From the NCBI GenBank assembly GCA_945878865.1, contig CAMCUD010000020.1:21810-85809 (forward strand): a DNA stretch of 64,000 bases, written 5' to 3'. This document shows, in pieces, positions 60,791 through 64,000 of this stretch (positions are counted from its first letter, which is position 1; each line of letters opens with the position of its first letter). The DNA comes from Bifidobacterium breve. Lineage in GTDB: Bacteria > Actinomycetota > Thermoleophilia > Solirubrobacterales > Solirubrobacteraceae. Position numbers and translations under genes: made by a program. A model generated the notes under the pieces. That model was not told where the DNA came from. It ran no database searches and saw only the letters and a list, made by a program, of their open reading frames with translations.

Positions 60791-61485
60791 CGTTCCTGCT
60801 CGGCGACCGCGGCCGCCGCGGCGCGCGACCGCCGAACCGTGCGCCGCAGCAGCTCGCCGCCCAGCACGGCGGTCGCGACGAGCAGCGCCGCCGCCGCGAT
60901 GCCCTGCGGTGACGTGAGGTCGGTGATCGAGTCGCCGAGCGCCGCGTAGGCCAGCGCCCGTGGCGCTGCGCCGATCGCCGTCCCGATCAGGATCTGCCAG
61001 AGCGACACCCCCACCGCGCCCGCCGCGTAGGAGACCGCAGCGTCCGACAGGCCCGGGATGAGCCGGGCGGTGACGATCGTCGCCACGCCCTGGTGCTCAA
61101 GCCACGCCTCGAGCGCGACGACCCGTCGCCCGCCGAACTCGCGAGCGCCGTCGCGCCCGGCATGACGGCCGATGAGCAGCGCCAGCGCCGACGTCGTCAG
61201 CGCGCTGCCGAGCGTCGCGAGGAACCCGACCCACGTGCCGAAGAGCGCGCCGCTCGTGGCGGCCAGCAAGGGGCCCGGCACGAGCACCAGCGCGAGGAGG
61301 CCGGAGATCGGGACGAACGCCAGCGGCGCGAGCGGGCCGGCCGCCTCGACGGTGGACCGGACGTCGTCGCGCGAGACGACCCCCGTGAGGCCGAAGACGA
61401 CCCACAGGGTGAGCAGGCCGGCGACGAGGATCGCCAGCCGCGCGCGCGGTCCTACACCGGTTCGATCCCGCGGGACCCGAACCAC
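60787..61485 (-). CDS. TVP38/TMEM64 family (VTT domain) membrane protein
   Basis: 232 residues with about five to six membrane helices. The VTT/DedA-type core shows PGPLLAATSGALFGTWVGFL, a helix with GRHAG, and RLIPGLSDAAVSYAAGAVGV. Relatives act as lipid scramblases or transporters, including undecaprenyl-phosphate flipping in the DedA branch. It overlaps the SET-domain gene upstream by 34 bp and the convergent GT2 by 4 bp. A role in lipid-carrier recycling for the neighbouring synthase is possible but unproven. Confidence 0.88.
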   Translation of the reverse strand: MVRVPRDRTGVGPRARLAILVAGLLTLWVVFGLTGVVSRDDVRSTVEAAGPLAPLAFVPISGLLALVLVPGPLLAATSGALFGTWVGFLATLGSALTTSALALLIGRHAGRDGAREFGGRRVVALEAWLEHQGVATIVTARLIPGLSDAAVSYAAGAVGVSLWQILIGTAIGAAPRALAYAALGDSITDLTSPQGIAAAALLVATAVLGGELLRRTVRRSRAAAAAVAEQER

Positions 61486-61880
61486 CGGCTCTCGATCGAG
61501 CGCACCTCGTCGGGGTCGCCCGGCTCGCGGTCGTAGTTGATCGTCAGCTCCTCGCCTTCGGCGATGTCGCGCGCGGCGGTGAAGATGATCGCGCTCGCGT
61601 CGTCCGCGGCGGCGTAGCCCATGTTCGCCGGGTTGTCGTGGTTGTAGAGGCTGCCGTAGCCCAGCGCGATCGCCGAGAGCTCCTCGTATCCGGGCATCCC
61701 GTCGAAGCCGAACACGCGATCGCGGATCGCCGCGGGGAAGTCGTCGGGCTCGCCGGGGAACAGGATCGTCGGCGCGGTCTCGATGACCTCCCCCGCGGCG
61801 ATGTCCCGCGCGGCGACGACGCCCAGCCCCTTCTCCGGGCCGGTGTCGACGACGCGGCCCAGCGGCGGATCGATCTTCAT
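61452..61880 (-). CDS. SET-domain protein (putative lysine methyltransferase)
   Basis: 142 residues that form one compact SET domain. It has KGLGVVAARDIAAGEVIE (first strand and turn), the SAM-binding NH motif YNHDNPANMGY, and ARDIAEGEELTINYDRE with the catalytic tyrosine. This is the minimal set found in eukaryotic and some bacterial SET enzymes. A bacterial substrate is unknown. It is coupled to aroA (ATGA overlap) and overlaps the TVP38 gene by 34 bp. The NHxxxPN core is intact, so activity is plausible. Confidence 0.88.
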   Translation of the reverse strand: MKIDPPLGRVVDTGPEKGLGVVAARDIAAGEVIETAPTILFPGEPDDFPAAIRDRVFGFDGMPGYEELSAIALGYGSLYNHDNPANMGYAAADDASAIIFTAARDIAEGEELTINYDREPGDPDEVRSIESRWFGSRGIEPV

Positions 61881-63181
61881 CGGCCCAGCAGCCGCGTGAG
61901 GTCGTCGGTGAACGTCGGGTACGACACGGCGGCCGCTTCCATCCCGCGGACGGTCACGCCCTCGCGGGACGCCAGGCCCGCGATCGCGCCGAGCATCGCG
62001 ATGCGGTGATCGCCTGCAGCGTCGATCTCGCCGCCGCGCAAGCCGCCCGTCCCGCGCACGATGAACCCGTCGTCCGTGGCCTCCAGGTCGCCGCCCAGGC
62101 CGTTCAGCCCGTCGACGACCGTCGCGATGCGGTCGCTCTCCTTGACCTTCAGCTCCTCGGCGCCGCGCACCACCGTCTCGCCCTCGGCGAAGCAGCCGAG
62201 CAGCGCCACCAGTGGCAGCTCGTCGATCGCCAGCGGCACCTCCTCGGCCTCGACGGTCGTCGCCTCGAGCGGCCCGGCAGCGACATCGAGATCGCTGACT
62301 GGCTCGTGCCCGGGGATCTCGTCGCCTGTGGGGTCCTCGAGCTCGCCGACGACCACCCCGCCCATGCGCAGCAGGATGCGGACGAACCCGATGCGCGTCC
62401 AGTTGACGTTCACGTTCTTGACGAGCAGCCGCGCGCCGGGCACCAGCACGCCGGCCGCCAGCCAGAACGCCGCGCTCGACGCATCGCCGGGCACGACGAG
62501 CGACTCGGCTTCGAACTCGTCGGCCGCGGCGACCGTGACGTACCGGCCGTTGCGGTGGACCTGGACCCCCATCCGCGCGAGCATCCGCTCGGTGTGGTCG
62601 CGGCTGGGCTGCGGCTCGACGACGGTGGTCGAACCCTCCGCCGCGACCCCGGCGAGCAGCACGCAGGACTTCACCTGGGCGCTCGCGACCGGCATCTCGT
62701 AGGTCGTCCCGTGCAGGCGGCGGCCGTACACGGTGAACGGCGGGAACCGCTCGTCTGTGGCCTCGATCTCCGCGCCCATCGCGCGCAGCGGCACGGCGAT
62801 GCGGTCCACCGGTCGCCGCCGGATCGACGCGTCGCCGTCCAGCGTGAAGGACCGGCCCTCCTGGGCGGCGAGCCAGCCCGGCAGCAGGCGCATGAGCGTG
62901 CCGGCGTTGCCGACGTCGATGACGCCGTCGGGCTCGCGCGGGTCGCGCAGCCCGACGCCGCGGACGACCACCTCGTCGTCGCGCTCCTCGACGAGCGCGC
63001 CGAGTGCCCGGACGGCGTTGAGCGTCGAGTGCGTGTCCTCGGCGTGCAGGTAGCCCGTGATGCTCACCGGGTCGGAGGCCATCGCCCCGAAGATCGCGGC
63101 GCGATGACTGATCGACTTGTCAGGCGGGGCGACGACCGAGCCGCGCAGGCGGCCGGCCGGGGAGAACGTCACGTCGGTCAT
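61877..63181 (-). CDS. aroA: 3-phosphoshikimate 1-carboxyvinyltransferase (EPSP synthase)
   Basis: 434 residues. It adds the enolpyruvyl group of PEP to shikimate 3-phosphate on the way to chorismate. It shows PPDKSISHRAAIFGA at the N-terminus, GNAGTLMRLLPGWLA, RPVDRIAVPLRAMGA, and the C-terminal KVKESDRIATVVDGL. I chose the ATG at 63181, which overlaps the tyrA stop by 4 bp; the longer frame lies inside tyrA. The SET-domain gene begins within its stop. Confidence 0.97.
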   Translation of the reverse strand: MTDVTFSPAGRLRGSVVAPPDKSISHRAAIFGAMASDPVSITGYLHAEDTHSTLNAVRALGALVEERDDEVVVRGVGLRDPREPDGVIDVGNAGTLMRLLPGWLAAQEGRSFTLDGDASIRRRPVDRIAVPLRAMGAEIEATDERFPPFTVYGRRLHGTTYEMPVASAQVKSCVLLAGVAAEGSTTVVEPQPSRDHTERMLARMGVQVHRNGRYVTVAAADEFEAESLVVPGDASSAAFWLAAGVLVPGARLLVKNVNVNWTRIGFVRILLRMGGVVVGELEDPTGDEIPGHEPVSDLDVAAGPLEATTVEAEEVPLAIDELPLVALLGCFAEGETVVRGAEELKVKESDRIATVVDGLNGLGGDLEATDDGFIVRGTGGLRGGEIDAAGDHRIAMLGAIAGLASREGVTVRGMEAAAVSYPTFTDDLTRLLGR

Positions 63182-64000
63182 GTGGTCACGGGGTAGCCGA
63201 GCCCGCGCACGAGCTCGGCCGCCTTGTCGGCGTGCTCGGCGGCGCACCACAGGGCGATGACGCCGTTGCGATTGTCGGGGCTCGGGGAGAGGGCCATGTC
63301 GGAGATGTTGATGCCGGCGCGTCCCAGGGTCAGGGCGACCTCGGCCACGACCCCCGGGGTGTTGGGAACCGCGACCCGCAGCTCGTGGGTGGCGCCGCCG
63401 ACGAGCCCGGCCTCCAGCAGGCGGCGGCGCTCATCGGCGACCGCGCCCTGCCAGGCCTCGAGCTCGGCGGGATCATCCAGGATGTCACGGACCCGGGACA
63501 GCCGGGCGACCGCGTCGTCGATCTGTGCGCGCAGGGCGTCACGATTGGCGTGGTAGATGTCCGCCCACATCGGCGGATTGGCGCCGGCGACGCGCGTCGC
63601 GTCGCGGAAGCTCGGGCCGGTCGACGGGATCGTCTCCTCGCCCCCGAGCGCGCGGGCGGTCTGCGCGACCATGAGGTTCGCCAGGACGTGCGGGAGATGG
63701 CTGACCGCGGCCAGGACGCGATCGTGGACATCGGCGTCGATGGCCTGCGGGCGGGCGCCGATCGCGGTGAGTAGGCGATGCAGCCGTTCGAAGAGGACGC
63801 CCTGCGAGGCGCGCGTCGGCGTGAGGTACCAGGTCGCGTCGTCGAAGAGGTCAGCGCGCGCGTGCTCCACCCCGGCGACCTCCGCGCCCGCGAGTGGGTG
63901 TCCGCCGATGAAGCGCTCGTCTCCCCCGAAGGCCTCGACGACCGGGTGCTTGACCGACCCGACGTCGGTCACCGCCGCGTCGGGACCGGCCGCCGCGAGC
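63178..64000 (-). CDS. tyrA: Prephenate dehydrogenase with ACT domain, N-terminus cut by window edge
   Basis: The frame is open to the right edge, so the start and NAD-binding region are missing; an internal ATG/GTG gives only a false start near 63972. Visible parts are DVGSVKHPVVEAF, FIGGHPLAGAEVAGVEHA (substrate histidine), YLTPTR and SHLPHVLANLM. A C-terminal ACT domain (HELRVAVPNTPGVVAEVAL) suggests feedback control by tyrosine. It lies upstream of aroA, with a 4-bp overlap, so the aromatic genes form one unit. Confidence 0.94.
   Translation of the reverse strand, partial: LAAAGPDAAVTDVGSVKHPVVEAFGGDERFIGGHPLAGAEVAGVEHARADLFDDATWYLTPTRASQGVLFERLHRLLTAIGARPQAIDADVHDRVLAAVSHLPHVLANLMVAQTARALGGEETIPSTGPSFRDATRVAGANPPMWADIYHANRDALRAQIDDAVARLSRVRDILDDPAELEAWQGAVADERRRLLEAGLVGGATHELRVAVPNTPGVVAEVALTLGRAGINISDMALSPSPDNRNGVIALWCAAEHADKAAELVRGLGYPVTT

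Noticed and set aside
1..64000. tRNA, rRNA, IS element or integrase at block borders
   Set aside because: I looked at the gaps between genes and found no cloverleaf-like sequence, transposase or terminal repeats; most gaps are under 120 bp.

Overview
The window is very GC-rich, gene-dense bacterial DNA. The housekeeping order (recG-rsmD-coaD-DivIVA-like, rsmB-fmt-def-priA-metK, der-cmk, aroA-tyrA, ribD-ribE-ribBA-ribH), frequent GTG starts, many 4-bp start/stop overlaps and promoters sitting directly on start codons suggest an actinobacterium. A deep-branching soil lineage such as Thermoleophilia (Solirubrobacterales-like) is my best guess; this is an inference from gene content, since no 16S gene is present.

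The layout alternates between housekeeping 'backbone' segments, all on the minus strand, and accessory blocks of mixed strand. Backbone A is the start of a YceD/DUF177 gene at the left edge. Block 1 (about 0.3-13.55 kb) holds a zinc alcohol dehydrogenase with a 30-bp tandem duplication, an alpha/beta hydrolase, a MalT-type regulator, an acyl-CoA ligase, a divergent pair (winged-helix-like protein and coiled-coil/nuclease-like protein), acylphosphatase, a macro-domain protein, and an exported amine oxidase plus a ceramidase-like enzyme facing a TetR gene. Backbone B (13.55-24.85 kb) runs DivIVA/SepIVA-like, coaD, rsmD, recG, two unknowns, a DAK2 protein, rpmB, a small membrane protein and the riboflavin operon ribH-ribBA-ribE-ribD. 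Block 2 (24.87-41.46 kb) contains a surface-glycan set (two membrane glycosyltransferases, a GT2, a methyltransferase, a flippase), a class II aldolase/PfkB kinase pair, an MFS exporter, an AI-2E family permease, and an ABC exporter with a histidine kinase and two response regulators. Backbone C (41.5-53.4 kb) runs rpe, a small zinc-ribbon gene, rsmB, fmt, def, a TauE/SafE permease, priA, a divergent PH-domain gene, metK, a DUF3352 gene, der and cmk. Block 3 (53.4-61.9 kb) holds a Pat-like GNAT/acyl-CoA synthetase fusion whose catalytic histidine is replaced, a membrane protein, a GH18-like exported hydrolase facing a cellulose-synthase-like GT2, a TVP38-family protein and a SET-domain protein. 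Backbone D is aroA and a right-truncated tyrA.

Themes: about a dozen start codons lie 6-8 nt after a TANNNT hexamer, which predicts leaderless mRNAs. The exported amine oxidase/ceramidase pair with its TetR regulator and a palindrome over the predicted -35 box looks like a self-contained N-acyl-amine (ceramide-like) degradation module. The ceramidase signal peptide lies in a different frame from the enzyme. I saw no tRNA, rRNA, CRISPR array, IS element or known riboswitch. No stretch over 300 bases lacks a gene.
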